From Hafnia alvei (GTDB taxonomy: Bacteria > Pseudomonadota > Gammaproteobacteria > Enterobacterales > Enterobacteriaceae), in contig NZ_OZ061315.1 of assembly GCF_964063325.1 (NCBI RefSeq), positions 1,364,001-1,428,000 on the forward strand: DNA of 64,000 nucleotides. The letters are read 5' to 3'. The first letter of the stretch is position 1, and each line of letters starts with the position of its first letter. The notes beneath the pieces are model-generated. The model worked only from the letters and a program-made list of their open reading frames with translations, was not told the DNA's origin and searched no databases. Below, one piece after another: positions 16,823-25,650 of this stretch. A program made the position numbers and the translations under genes.

Positions 16823-17154
16823 GGAAATTGACAGTCACCCTAAATGAAACGGCTTTCAGTGTAGCGTTTAGCATTGTGCGCTCACAAGGAATGATGGGTA
16901 AAGAACTGTCAGGAGAAGATATTTCGGGTAATCAGGGAGTTGATTTAACTTTTTGGTTACTGAAGTGATACAAATTCGCGTCAATTTTATTTGACTGAGG
17001 TGCAAGATTAGATACGCCTAGGACGTTGAGCTCTGCATTTTCACTGTGCAGGCGTCCGTGTTAGGGGCCAATCGCCGCCCCTAACAACCTGACTTGGACG
17101 CTTTCACTCTAGCTGCATACAACGTGGCAGTACCTGAAATCTCATAAATCAAAT
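16823..17154. other. Gap between galM and the cus operon
   Basis: Holds the cus operon promoter and the galM 3' end. I looked for CusR-like (AAAATGACA inverted) and CueR-like palindromes and found none that convinces. The half near galM contains the nested inverted repeat listed separately. No gene. Confidence 0.4.
17053..17101. repeat. Nested inverted repeat downstream of galM
   Basis: Outer arms GCGTCC (17053-17058) / GGACGC (17096-17101) enclose inner arms GTTAGGGG (17060-17067) / CCCCTAAC (17078-17085). No T-run follows on either strand, so it is not a plain intrinsic terminator. It may end the gal transcript by another route or be a small interspersed palindrome; similar GGGG/CCCC cores recur at 28392 and 33138. 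Confidence 0.55.
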
Positions 17155-18210
17155 CTATCCCTTCACCACAAACCAATACGTCGTTGCCGCTTGATAAACT
17201 TCACCCGGTTTAATAAAGCAGTCAGGCTGTGGCCATTCAGGGTGGTTAGGAGTATCAGGCAAAAACTCACTTTCTAACGCCACACCGGCATAAGCCGCAT
17301 ATTGCGCTCCGCGACGGTCGGGCGTTCCGGCTAGAAAGTTACCGCTGTAAAGCTGGAGCGCAGGGGCATCGGTAAAAACCTGCATCTCCAGTTTAGCATC
17401 AGCAGCGGTGAGGATCGCCGCGGGGTGTTGTGCATGATGGCAGGTGCTGTGCAGCAGATAGGCGTGATCGTAGCCTTTCACGCACTGCTGGCAGCGATCT
17501 TTTAACAAGTCCTGCTGCAAGGTTTTTGCTTTGCGGAAATCCATGCCTGAGCCGCTGACATGAGTAAGATCGCCACATGGGATCCCGTCACTTTCTACCG
17601 GAAGATAGTGATCGGCAAAGAGCTGCAGATTCTGCGCCAACGCATCGGTCGTGCAACCATCGCCGTCTAAGTTGAAGTAGGCATGGTTGGTTAAATTCAC
17701 CGGGCAGGTTTTATCAACTTTTGCCTGCCAGCTAATCTCAACGCGGTTATCTTCCGTGAGGCGGTAAGTCACTTGCGCAATGAGGTTTCCGGGGAAACCC
17801 TGATCGCCATCGGCAGAGTTCAACTGATAGGTCACATGCTGGGTATCGTGTGAAATACGTTTCCAACGGCGTTTGTCGAATCCTTCTGGCCCGCCGTGAA
17901 GCTGATTTTCGCCTTGGCTCGGATGTAAAACGACGGTTTCACCTTGGTAGACATACTGTGCTTTAGCGATACGGTTGGCGTAACGACCTACCGTGGCACC
18001 CAAAAAAGCACCCTGTTCGGTGAATTGCTCGGGCGTTTGGCAGCCGAGCAAAACCTCACGCAAACTGCCGTCGTTCAGTGCGATCTGGCATGAAAGCCAT
18101 GTTGCGCCCCAATCCATGAATGTGGCAATGCTGCCAGCGGCGTTGGTTAGCGTGGTGAACTGAAACGGCTCGCCATCTGGAGCTCGGGAGGTATCAGCGA
18201 AATTTAGCAT
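17155..18210 (-). CDS. galM: Galactose mutarotase (aldose 1-epimerase) GalM
   Basis: Converts beta-D-galactose to the alpha anomer that GalK needs. 351 aa, close to 346 in E. coli. Catalytic histidine in NLTNHAYFNLDG and catalytic glutamate in ALESEFLPD are visible. The start overlaps the galK stop by seven bases, so it is the last gene of galETKM and translationally coupled. Cytosolic. Confidence 0.95.
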   Translation of the reverse strand: MLNFADTSRAPDGEPFQFTTLTNAAGSIATFMDWGATWLSCQIALNDGSLREVLLGCQTPEQFTEQGAFLGATVGRYANRIAKAQYVYQGETVVLHPSQGENQLHGGPEGFDKRRWKRISHDTQHVTYQLNSADGDQGFPGNLIAQVTYRLTEDNRVEISWQAKVDKTCPVNLTNHAYFNLDGDGCTTDALAQNLQLFADHYLPVESDGIPCGDLTHVSGSGMDFRKAKTLQQDLLKDRCQQCVKGYDHAYLLHSTCHHAQHPAAILTAADAKLEMQVFTDAPALQLYSGNFLAGTPDRRGAQYAAYAGVALESEFLPDTPNHPEWPQPDCFIKPGEVYQAATTYWFVVKG

Positions 18211-19361
18211 ACGCTGGCTCCTTGTGATGGATAGCAGACATAGAAGGTTTCTTTCAGGCCGGTTTGCGCCGGATATTCGCGTTCAACGGTAGCGCGAACT
18301 TCCTCAACCAAGTCTAATGGCATCAGGGCGACGATACAGCCGCCAAAGCCGCCGCCCGTCATGCGAACACCGCCGCGCTCTCCGATGACCTCTTTCACAA
18401 TTTCAACCAGCGTATCAATAGGTTTAACGGTAATTTCAAAATCATCGCGCATTGAGGCATGGGATTCCGCCATCAATGTGCCCATCAGTTTGAGATCGCC
18501 TGCGGCAAGCGCTTTGGCAGCCGCTTCGGTTCGGTCGTTTTCAGTGATGACGTGACGAGCACGGCGCGCAGTCAGCGATTCCAGCCCAGCTTGTTTAGAT
18601 TCGAATTCTGCCAGCGTGACATCACGCAGGGCTTTTACGTTGAAATACTGCGCAGCGGCTTCGCATTGCTGACGGCGGGTGTTGTATTCGCTATCGACCA
18701 ATCCACGCTTAACGTTGGAATTGATAATCACGATCGCGACGTCTTTTGGCATGGGAACTGAGCGCGTCGCCAGTGAGCGGCAGTCAATCAGCAGCGCGTG
18801 TTTTTCTTCGCCCAGCGCGGAAATCAGCTGATCCATGATGCCGCAGTTGCAGCCAACAAACTTGTTTTCCGCTTCTTGACCATTTAGCGCCAACTGAACG
18901 CCATCTAAAGGCAGATCGTACAATGCTTGGAAGGCTTGGCCGACGGCAACCTCAAGCGATGCTGACGAGCTCAGCCCTGCACCTTGTGGTACGTTGCCGC
19001 TGATAACTAAGTCTGCGCCGCCGAAATTAGGATTACGGATTTGCAGATATTTCAGCACGCCGCGGACATAGTTGCTCCACATCATGGTGGGATGGGACTC
19101 AAATGCGGCATCAAGAGAGAATTCATCTTGTTGATTATCGTAGTCGGCCGCGATTACGCGCACTATGCGATCGTCTCGCTTAGCGCAGCTAATCACGGTT
19201 TGATAATCGATAGCGCAGGGCAACACAAAGCCATCGTTGTAATCCGTATGCTCGCCAATCAAATTAACGCGGCCGGGAGCTTGTACCGTCATTGCCGGAG
19301 CATAGCCAAAATAACGATTAAAAATATCCTGTGTCACGGTAGTAAGTTGTTGCAGACTCAT
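18204..19361 (-). CDS. galK: Galactokinase GalK
   Basis: Phosphorylates alpha-D-galactose to galactose 1-phosphate with ATP; GHMP kinase fold. 385 aa, against 382 in E. coli. I start at MSLQQLTTVTQ, which leaves a 10-bp gap to galT; the longer reading runs into galT. Visible motifs are the galactokinase signature GRVNLIGEHTDYNDG, the ATP loop GAGLSSSASLEVA and the C-terminal GGGFGGCIVAL. Third gene of the operon. Confidence 0.96.
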   Translation of the reverse strand: MSLQQLTTVTQDIFNRYFGYAPAMTVQAPGRVNLIGEHTDYNDGFVLPCAIDYQTVISCAKRDDRIVRVIAADYDNQQDEFSLDAAFESHPTMMWSNYVRGVLKYLQIRNPNFGGADLVISGNVPQGAGLSSSASLEVAVGQAFQALYDLPLDGVQLALNGQEAENKFVGCNCGIMDQLISALGEEKHALLIDCRSLATRSVPMPKDVAIVIINSNVKRGLVDSEYNTRRQQCEAAAQYFNVKALRDVTLAEFESKQAGLESLTARRARHVITENDRTEAAAKALAAGDLKLMGTLMAESHASMRDDFEITVKPIDTLVEIVKEVIGERGGVRMTGGGFGGCIVALMPLDLVEEVRATVEREYPAQTGLKETFYVCYPSQGASVC

Positions 19362-19371
19362 TTTCGTTTCC

Positions 19372-20421
19372 TTATTTGGCGTTGGCTTCACGGTAATGGA
19401 CGTCACTTACTGCGCGTAGACGTTCAGCGGCTTGCTCAGGCGTTAAATCGCGCTGAGTTTCGGCCAGCATTTCGTAGCCGACCATAAATTTACGCACGGT
19501 TGCAGAGCGCAACAGTGGTGGATAGAAATGTGCGTGCAACTGCCAGTGTACACAGTCAACCTCATGGAACGGTGCACCGTGCCAGCCCATGGAATAAGGG
19601 AAAGAGCACTGGAACAGGTTATCGTAGCGGCTGGTGAGTTTTTTCAATGCAATGGCTAAATCAGCACGCTGCTCTGCGTTGAGATCGGTAATGCGCAAGA
19701 TGTGTGTTTTCGGCAACAACAGCGTTTCAAAAGGCCATGCAGCCCAGTACGGAACGACGGCGATCCAATGTTCGGTTTCCACCACGGTACGGCTACCGTC
19801 GACTATTTCGCGTTTGGCATAGTCCAGCAGCATCGGCGTTTTATTCTGTGCGAAATAGGCTTGCTGTAGGCGATCTTCGCGCGCAGCTTCATTGGGTAGG
19901 AAGCTGTTAGCCCAAATCTGCCCGTGCGGATGCGGGTTAGAGCATCCCATTGCGGCGCCTTTATTTTCAAATACCTGCACCCACGGATAGGTCTTCCCAA
20001 GATCTGCACTTTGCGTTTGCCATGTCTTAACGATCTCTTCAAGGGCAGGTAAAGAAAGTTCAGGTAACGTCTTACTGTGATCGGGTGAGAAACAGATGAC
20101 GCGGCTGGTGCCGCGCGCGCTTTCACAGCGCATCAATGGATCGTCGTTTTGCGGCGCATCCGGTGTATCCGGCATCAGCGCTGCAAAATCGTTAGTAAAA
20201 ACATAGGTGCCGGTGTAATCGGGATTTGTATCACCGGTAACACGCGTATTGCCCGCACACAGAAAACAGTCGGGATCATGCTGTGGCAGCGTTTGAATCG
20301 ACGGCGTTTCCTGTGCACCCTGCCACGGGCGTTTGGCACGGTGCGGAGAGACCAACACCCACTGATCTGTCAATGGGTTATAACGGCGATGAGGGTGATC
20401 GACCGGATTAAACGTGGTCAT
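19372..20421 (-). CDS. galT: Galactose-1-phosphate uridylyltransferase GalT
   Basis: Exchanges UMP between UDP-glucose and galactose 1-phosphate; HIT-superfamily enzyme with a uridylyl-histidine intermediate. 349 aa, against 348 in E. coli. The active-site HPHGQIWA follows GCSNPHPH, and zinc-ligand candidates CFLCAGN and the preceding histidines are in place. It lies 32 bp after galE and 10 bp before galK. Confidence 0.96.
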   Translation of the reverse strand: MTTFNPVDHPHRRYNPLTDQWVLVSPHRAKRPWQGAQETPSIQTLPQHDPDCFLCAGNTRVTGDTNPDYTGTYVFTNDFAALMPDTPDAPQNDDPLMRCESARGTSRVICFSPDHSKTLPELSLPALEEIVKTWQTQSADLGKTYPWVQVFENKGAAMGCSNPHPHGQIWANSFLPNEAAREDRLQQAYFAQNKTPMLLDYAKREIVDGSRTVVETEHWIAVVPYWAAWPFETLLLPKTHILRITDLNAEQRADLAIALKKLTSRYDNLFQCSFPYSMGWHGAPFHEVDCVHWQLHAHFYPPLLRSATVRKFMVGYEMLAETQRDLTPEQAAERLRAVSDVHYREANAK

Positions 20422-20453
20422 TATCGGTGCTCCTTTAAATATTATTCAGGTAC

Positions 20454-21470
20454 TTATTCGGGATAGCCCTGCGGATTCTGTGACTGCCAGCGCCAGGTGT
20501 CTTGTGCCATATCGTCCAGAGTGCGAGTGACGCGCCAGTTGAGGTCTTTGTCGGCTCGGGTTGAATCAGCCCAGTACGCGGCAAGATCGCCTGCGCGGCG
20601 CGGTGCAAAGTGGTAATTCACCGGTTTTCCGCAGGCTTTGCTGAAGGCGTTTACTACTTGCAGCACGCTATAACCAACGCCTGCGCCGAGGTTGTAAATA
20701 TGCACGCCAGGTTTGTTTGTCATGACGTTGAGTGCGGCCAAATGACCGTCGGCTAAATCGACCACATGGATGTAATCACGCACACCGGTGCCATCTTCGG
20801 TTGGATAGTCATTGCCGAAAATAGCCAGAGAATCACGACGACCAACGGCAACCTGAGCGATATACGGCATCAGGTTATTAGGAATGCCTTGTGGATCTTC
20901 ACCCATTAATCCAGATGGATGAGCGCCAACCGGATTGAAATAGCGCAGCAGGCTAACGCTCCATTCAGGGTCGGCACGGTGCAGATCTTCGAGGATCTGT
21001 TCAACCATTAATTTGCTGCGGCCATACGGGCTTGATGGGGTTCCGGTAGGGAAATCTTCAACGTAAGGGATTTTGGGCTGATCGCCATACACGGTGGCGG
21101 AAGAGCTAAAAATCATATTTTTGACATTCGCTTCACGCATTGCTTCCAGCAGAGTTAGCGTACCGCTCACGTTGTTATCGTAGTATTCCAGCGGTTTTTG
21201 CACTGACTCACCCACGGCTTTTAGCCCTGCAAAGTGGATCACCGAGTCAATCTGGTTTTCAGCGAATATACGGTCAAGTAACAAACGGTCGCGAATGTCG
21301 CCTTGATAAAGGGTTGGCGTGTTGCCTGTCAGGGTGTGGATGCGTTCCAAAACGCTGGCTTTGCTGTTGCAAAGATTGTCTAAGATGATCGGCGTATGCC
21401 CAGCGGCGATTAACTGTACGCAGGTATGGCTGCCAATGTAACCGCTACCACCAGTAACTAAAACAATCAT
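20454..21470 (-). CDS. galE: UDP-glucose 4-epimerase GalE
   Basis: Interconverts UDP-galactose and UDP-glucose with bound NAD; also supplies UDP-galactose for surface sugars. 338 aa, exactly the E. coli length, starting at MIVLVTGGSGYIGSH with the NAD-binding GxxGxxG. The SSSATVYGD and YGRSK (catalytic Tyr and Lys) motifs follow. GGAGCG sits just before the ATG. First gene of galETKM. The internal GalR operator lies inside its first codons, as in E. coli. Confidence 0.97.
   Translation of the reverse strand: MIVLVTGGSGYIGSHTCVQLIAAGHTPIILDNLCNSKASVLERIHTLTGNTPTLYQGDIRDRLLLDRIFAENQIDSVIHFAGLKAVGESVQKPLEYYDNNVSGTLTLLEAMREANVKNMIFSSSATVYGDQPKIPYVEDFPTGTPSSPYGRSKLMVEQILEDLHRADPEWSVSLLRYFNPVGAHPSGLMGEDPQGIPNNLMPYIAQVAVGRRDSLAIFGNDYPTEDGTGVRDYIHVVDLADGHLAALNVMTNKPGVHIYNLGAGVGYSVLQVVNAFSKACGKPVNYHFAPRRAGDLAAYWADSTRADKDLNWRVTRTLDDMAQDTWRWQSQNPQGYPE
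21436..21451 (-). promoter_or_regulatory. Internal GalR operator (OI) within galE
   Basis: On the minus strand this reads GTGGTAGCGGTTACAT, the same as the E. coli galOI sequence as I recall it. It covers codons 7-12 of galE. Its centre lies 112 bp from the external operator, against 113 in E. coli, so the repression loop geometry is kept. Confidence 0.85.
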
Positions 21471-21501
21471 GATTCGCTCCTTTGGAACATTCAATACAGT
21501 A

Positions 21502-21510
21502 AAGGTAGCA
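21502..21510 (-). promoter_or_regulatory. gal promoter extended -10
   Basis: The minus strand has TGCTACCTT, an extended -10 (TGnTAnnnT). A start near 21495 puts the external operator at -60.5, exactly its E. coli position, which supports this call. A CRP site around -41 is weak at best. Confidence 0.55.
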
Positions 21511-21547
21511 TGAGAAAACCGTGAAAAAGGTGATCTATGCTAAATAA

Positions 21548-21563
21548 ATGGAATCGTTTACAC
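21548..21563 (-). promoter_or_regulatory. External GalR operator (OE)
   Basis: Minus strand GTGTAAACGATTCCAT, one base from the E. coli OE as I recall it. GalR or GalS dimers here and at OI would loop out the promoter. Confidence 0.85.
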
Positions 21564-21648
21564 AACAATGCAAACGGCTCAGATTCCGATAAGGGTCTAT
21601 TGTGCGGCGTGACAAGGCTGTCTGCAAGTTCAGATAAATCGAGAATGT

Positions 21649-21664
21649 GTGGTAGCGGTTACAC
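21649..21664 (+). promoter_or_regulatory. Third GalR/GalS operator upstream of the gal promoter
   Basis: GTGGTAGCGGTTACAC fits the GalR consensus GTGnAAnCGnTnnCAC and differs from OI only in the last base, in the opposite orientation. Its centre is 101 bp from OE and 213 bp from OI. The neighbouring gene upstream ends at 21740 on the same strand as gal, so this site can only serve gal. E. coli has no operator here. Confidence 0.75.
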
Positions 21665-21739
21665 TGCGGAGAATGCAAAATTTGAGTGATTAAAATAGGG
21701 CCTTCTGGCGAAGACCCGTGAGGCAGATTAATTTAATAA

Positions 21740-22555
21740 TTATGCGTGATACATCGGATAGGTAAAGAACAAGAGGTGAATGATGTTCAGCGCAAAGTGG
21801 AAAAGAGTCGCTACCCATAGCCGACCGCTCCACATCCACGCCAGACCATAAATCACGCCTGCTAATCCGGCAAAAATCACCATCAGCCAGCCGCCGGCAA
21901 AATGCGCTAAGCCGAAAATAACCGCCGTAATCAACAGCGCGGGAAGATGGCCTAACCAGCCGCTGAGACGTTGCTGTAGATAGCCGCGAAAGAGCGCTTC
22001 TTCTGCCAAAGAGACGAAGAACAGATTAGCCAGTGCAAATTGCCATAGCCACGCGGGCTGGTGAAGTTCAATCCGCAAGCCGCCAAGCGCCACGGCAATA
22101 AGTAATAAAACTGGAACGCTAATGCCAAGCACTACCCACTGGCAAACTGGGCGTGAGGCGGCGATCGGCGTGCGGAATAACGTCGGCAGCGCAAGTAAGA
22201 GAATAAAAGGAACCAGCGCTTTGTCGAAGTTGTAGTACATCGAAAATGGCGCGCTGTGTGGACCGGCAATCACTTTGTCGAGAATTTTAGGATTATTGAA
22301 GCCGGGCACCATGTGCAGAAACAGCACGATTGCGGCTAACACCAATAAGATTTCGCTGTTGAATCCGCCTTTTTGCTGATGTTCCCAACGATAGCGGGCT
22401 AGCCCAGCAAGAATGACAACCGCCATAAAGGCTAAAGCATTAAAATTAAGAATGCCTTGGCTGAACGCCAGCGCTGTAGCAGAAAGAAGTAAAAAAGCGG
22501 ATAGCTGTCGTTGAAACGAAAGCACGGCTAAGGAAGCGGCTAGAGCACCCCACAT
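21740..22555 (-). CDS. CPBP-family intramembrane protease-like protein
   Basis: 271-aa polytopic membrane protein, about eight hydrophobic segments. The CPBP motifs are complete: E185-E186-x3-R190 (AEEALFRGYL), His218 (FGLAHFAGG) and H253-x3-N257 (FHFALNIIH), the presumed metal site of Rce1-like proteases. Base composition is like its neighbours, unlike the other CPBP gene at 5610. It stands between modF and gal, same strand, with gaps of about 130 and 270 bp, so it is probably its own transcript. Substrate unknown. Confidence 0.8.
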   Translation of the reverse strand: MWGALAASLAVLSFQRQLSAFLLLSATALAFSQGILNFNALAFMAVVILAGLARYRWEHQQKGGFNSEILLVLAAIVLFLHMVPGFNNPKILDKVIAGPHSAPFSMYYNFDKALVPFILLLALPTLFRTPIAASRPVCQWVVLGISVPVLLLIAVALGGLRIELHQPAWLWQFALANLFFVSLAEEALFRGYLQQRLSGWLGHLPALLITAVIFGLAHFAGGWLMVIFAGLAGVIYGLAWMWSGRLWVATLFHFALNIIHLLFFTYPMYHA

Positions 22556-22682
22556 AGATATTCCCTTATGTTTTATATTTAAGCTCGAATGATAACACAG
22601 AGAAATTAGTTAACTGCTCTGAGAAGCGGGCTTTAAGATAAGTAAAGCCCTGTAGAGAGAGGCAAAGCGGATGAGCAGGGCG

Positions 22683-24149
22683 TTATAAACGATCGGTTTG
22701 GTAGCGATAGGTATCGCCTTCAGCGACAAACGTCAGACGGTGGGTTATACACTCGGGGGCATCTTCTGCATGATGAGAAACAAACAGCAGCTGGCTATTG
22801 CCATCGGTCATCAGAATATCAATCCAGTGTTTAACCAGTTGGCGGTTAATGGGATCAAGCCCTTGTAGTGGTTCATCTAAAATCAGCAGTGCCGGATGTT
22901 TCACTAACGCCCGGGCGATCAGCGCCAAACGTTGTTGACCCCATGAGAGATCGTGGAAAGGATGATGACTCAGCGCCTGCATGCCTAGCATCTCTAGCCA
23001 CTGATCGGTTAGTTTTTCCTGCCTGTCAGACGTGGCCTGATAAATACCAATGGAATCTAAAAAGCCAGACAAAATGACGTTACGCAAGCTGATGCTAACG
23101 CGATATTCCAGATGCAGGTTGCTGCTCACGTAGCCAATGTGTTTTTTGATATCCCAAATGGTTTCACCGCTGCCGCGACGACGGCCAAACAACGTGAGAT
23201 CGTTGCTATATCCCTGTGGGTGATCGCCGGTGATCAGGCTGAGCAACGTAGATTTACCTGCGCCGTTGGGGCCGACGATCTGCCAATGCTGTTGAGGATC
23301 AACCTGCCAATCAAGATGGTTGAGAATGGGGCGATCGTTATAGTGAACGCAGCCATTTTTAAGCATGATACGCGGCTGATCGAGAGGTAATCGATCTGGT
23401 TGACGAGGATCTTCGGTTTCAGGTAATTGCATATCTGCAAGGCTTTCGCTGTGAGCTAACTGCGCGACTAACGTTTGTGATAAGACATCTAAGCGGTTAC
23501 CGACGAGGGTGAGCTCGCATTCAGCCAGCACGCCAACGTGCTCAACAAAATCGGGGATATCATCAAACCGGTTGAGTATTAAAACTGTTGTTACTCCCTG
23601 TACGTTTAGCGTTTGTAATATCTGTGCTAATTGCGCACGTGAGTTAACGTCTAATCCATCAAAGGGCTCGTCCAACACCAGTAAATCAGGCTGACTCATC
23701 AGCGTTTGGCACAGCAAAGCTTTGCGGGTTTCACCTGTTGAAAGATATTTAAAGCGGCGGTCTAGCAATGGTTCAATGCCAAACTGTGCGGCTAATTGTT
23801 GGCAGCGTTTTGAATCTTTAACTTCAGACTGAATAATTTCGGCGGCAGTACGACCAGTATCATCTTCGCCTTCGCTGAGCATGTCGGTGTTATTACGCTG
23901 CCATTCGTCGCTGAGCAGTTTTTGAAGCTGCTCGAAAGAGAGCCGGATAGGGTGGGAAAATGACGACGTTGCTTCGCCATTAAGCTGTGGTAAGTCCTGC
24001 GTAAGGGCTCGCGCCAGCGCTGATTTTCCACTGCCGTTTGCGCCCACAAACGCCCAGCTTTCGCCAGAATGAAGGGTGAGTTCAGGTAAAAAAAGCGTCC
24101 GAGTATCGCCGAGGCGAAAACGGGCTTGGCTAAAGCTTAATGAGGTCAT
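22683..24149 (-). CDS. modF: Duplicated ABC ATPase ModF
   Basis: Soluble protein with two ABC ATPase domains linked to molybdate gene control (old name phrA); its exact role is not settled. 488 aa, against 490 in E. coli. First half: Walker A VGANGSGKSAL, signature LSTGETRKALL, Walker B LLVLDEPFDGLD. Second half: VGPNGAGKSTL, LSWGQQRLALIARAL, LLILDEPLQGLD. It follows modE on the same strand after about 155 bp, as in E. coli. Confidence 0.95.
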   Translation of the reverse strand: MTSLSFSQARFRLGDTRTLFLPELTLHSGESWAFVGANGSGKSALARALTQDLPQLNGEATSSFSHPIRLSFEQLQKLLSDEWQRNNTDMLSEGEDDTGRTAAEIIQSEVKDSKRCQQLAAQFGIEPLLDRRFKYLSTGETRKALLCQTLMSQPDLLVLDEPFDGLDVNSRAQLAQILQTLNVQGVTTVLILNRFDDIPDFVEHVGVLAECELTLVGNRLDVLSQTLVAQLAHSESLADMQLPETEDPRQPDRLPLDQPRIMLKNGCVHYNDRPILNHLDWQVDPQQHWQIVGPNGAGKSTLLSLITGDHPQGYSNDLTLFGRRRGSGETIWDIKKHIGYVSSNLHLEYRVSISLRNVILSGFLDSIGIYQATSDRQEKLTDQWLEMLGMQALSHHPFHDLSWGQQRLALIARALVKHPALLILDEPLQGLDPINRQLVKHWIDILMTDGNSQLLFVSHHAEDAPECITHRLTFVAEGDTYRYQTDRL

Positions 24150-24305
24150 ACGGCATGCGGCTCCCTAAAAAGTTTTCAGCTATTAGGGATAATGAGTGCG
24201 TCGTAGGGTGTCAAGGCTAGCAGCGGGAGATTTCAGACGAAAGAACTATAACGGTGCGATATCCCTCCGATTAAAGAGGGAGCGCTATTTTATCGGTATC
24301 GGCGT

Positions 24306-25097
24306 TTAAGCTAAGGTGGCCAAAATCACCTGATCGGCGTTGAACTGAGCCGTTACCGTTTTACCTAAGCTCAGTTTTAGATGGGCCATAGTTTGATTAT
24401 CAACGGTAGAACAGAGCGTAACACCGCCGTCTAGCTGTACCAGCACTTCGCTGTTTTCAGAGCCCGACTGAATATGGCTCACTTTGCCGGTTAAATTGTT
24501 ATCGGCAGCATGGGCGAGTGCGGCATCGGTGGTTAGTTTCACCCAAGGGGCTTTGATTAACACCAACACTTCTTTACCGGGTGATAACGCTAAACGTTCG
24601 GCGCTTTGTTCCGTGATGGCGGCGTGCAGTAAGGTTTTCCCATCGGCGAGCAGTACGCTGATGTGCTGCTGTACCTGCTGGTGGTCGCGTTCGGTGACGG
24701 TACCAAAAAACTGATTACGGGCGCTGGTTTGTAAGGAGAAACGCGCGATAGCAGCCAGTAGGCTATCCAATGGAAGATCGTCTTTGTTTAGCACGTCGAA
24801 CGCTTTTTGTTGGATCTGCCCAAGCAGGTCGTAAAGAGCAATGAGACGTTCGCCATAGCGGGTGATTTTGGCACCGCCGCCGCCTTTACCGCCGGTTGCG
24901 CGATCGACCAACGATTCTTCGGAAAGCTGGTTCATCTCATTCACGGCATCCCAAGCGCTTTTATAACTGATCCCAGCGAGCTTTGCGCCTTGACTGATTG
25001 AACCGGTATGGCGGACCTGTTTGAGTAATTCAATCCGACGCGGATCGGCAAACAGGCGTTGCTGGAGTTTTAGCGTCAGTAAAATTTCGGCTTGCAT
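24306..25097 (-). CDS. modE: Molybdate-responsive regulator ModE
   Basis: Dimeric DNA-binding protein that represses modABC and activates molybdoenzyme genes when molybdate is bound. 263 aa, against 262 in E. coli. N-terminal winged helix with GSISQGAKLAGISYKSAWDAV as recognition region and the glycine-rich wing ATGGKGGGGAKIT, followed by two Mop/TOBE molybdate-binding domains (from SARNQFFGTVTERD). I start at MQAEILLTLKLQQ because AAGGA lies eight bases upstream of it and overlaps the alternative ATG three codons earlier. Divergent from acrZ. Confidence 0.96.
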   Translation of the reverse strand: MQAEILLTLKLQQRLFADPRRIELLKQVRHTGSISQGAKLAGISYKSAWDAVNEMNQLSEESLVDRATGGKGGGGAKITRYGERLIALYDLLGQIQQKAFDVLNKDDLPLDSLLAAIARFSLQTSARNQFFGTVTERDHQQVQQHISVLLADGKTLLHAAITEQSAERLALSPGKEVLVLIKAPWVKLTTDAALAHAADNNLTGKVSHIQSGSENSEVLVQLDGGVTLCSTVDNQTMAHLKLSLGKTVTAQFNADQVILATLA

Positions 25098-25302
25098 AGG
25101 GTTCATCCTTCACAGGTTATGCTTTCATTTTCGCTGATAACGGCCCTAAGACGCAAACCGCATGTGTGAATAACTTCAGACCGCACATTTAGGGCGTACA
25201 ATTTGCGCTAAGCTGTTTAATATATGCGGCGAGATTCTGTATTATGAGTCAGTATGAGATAGTGTGGCTGAATTGCTGCAACCAACACTGAGTGAGGCTG
25301 TT

Positions 25303-25452
25303 ATGTTGGAATTATTAAAGAGTCTGGTTTTTGCTGCAATCATGGTTCCCGTGGTTATGGCTGCCATTCTTGGCTTGATTTATGGCTTGGGAGAAGTGTT
25401 TAACATTGTCTCCGGCGTTGGTCATTCTGATGAAAAACGTTCTAATCACTAA
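25303..25452 (+). CDS. acrZ: AcrAB-TolC accessory small protein AcrZ
   Basis: 49-aa single-helix inner-membrane protein that binds AcrB and tunes which drugs the AcrAB-TolC pump exports. From MLELLKSLVFAAIMVPVVM it matches E. coli AcrZ (49 aa) almost residue for residue; the C-terminal tail differs. I start at the ATG with GAGG upstream and discard a longer reading of 13 extra codons. Place between modE and modA is conserved. Own terminator follows. Confidence 0.95.
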   Translation: MLELLKSLVFAAIMVPVVMAAILGLIYGLGEVFNIVSGVGHSDEKRSNH

Positions 25453-25470
25453 AACGTGATATTTTTTATT

Positions 25471-25504
25471 AAACGCCCAGCGATGATTGCTGGGCGTTTT
25501 TGTT
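25471..25504 (+). terminator. Terminator after acrZ
   Basis: Eleven-bp stem AAACGCCCAGC (25471-25481) / GCTGGGCGTTT (25489-25499) with a 7-nt loop, running into T residues. Confidence 0.92.
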
Positions 25505-25593
25505 TGAGACGCTGCAAACTTTTTCGATAAATCAAACCCACTTCATGTTTACCGCTATCGTGCTGATATTGTCAGTGACACTGGCGTTGCCTG

Positions 25594-25617
25594 CGTCATA
25601 TAATCAAATACATAACG
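25594..25617 (+). promoter_or_regulatory. ModE operator upstream of modA
   Basis: CGTCATATA-N6-TACATAACG forms an imperfect palindrome matching the ModE recognition pattern (CGTTATATA arms spaced by about six bases). It lies about 35 bp before the modA start, where ModE-molybdate represses the operon in E. coli. Confidence 0.7.
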
Positions 25618-25650
25618 TATGGGCATCACATCATTTTAATGGGGTCACTG

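Noticed and set aside
16823..16990. CusR or CueR operator before the cus operon
   Set aside because: No inverted repeat of either type is visible; the regulator stays unknown.
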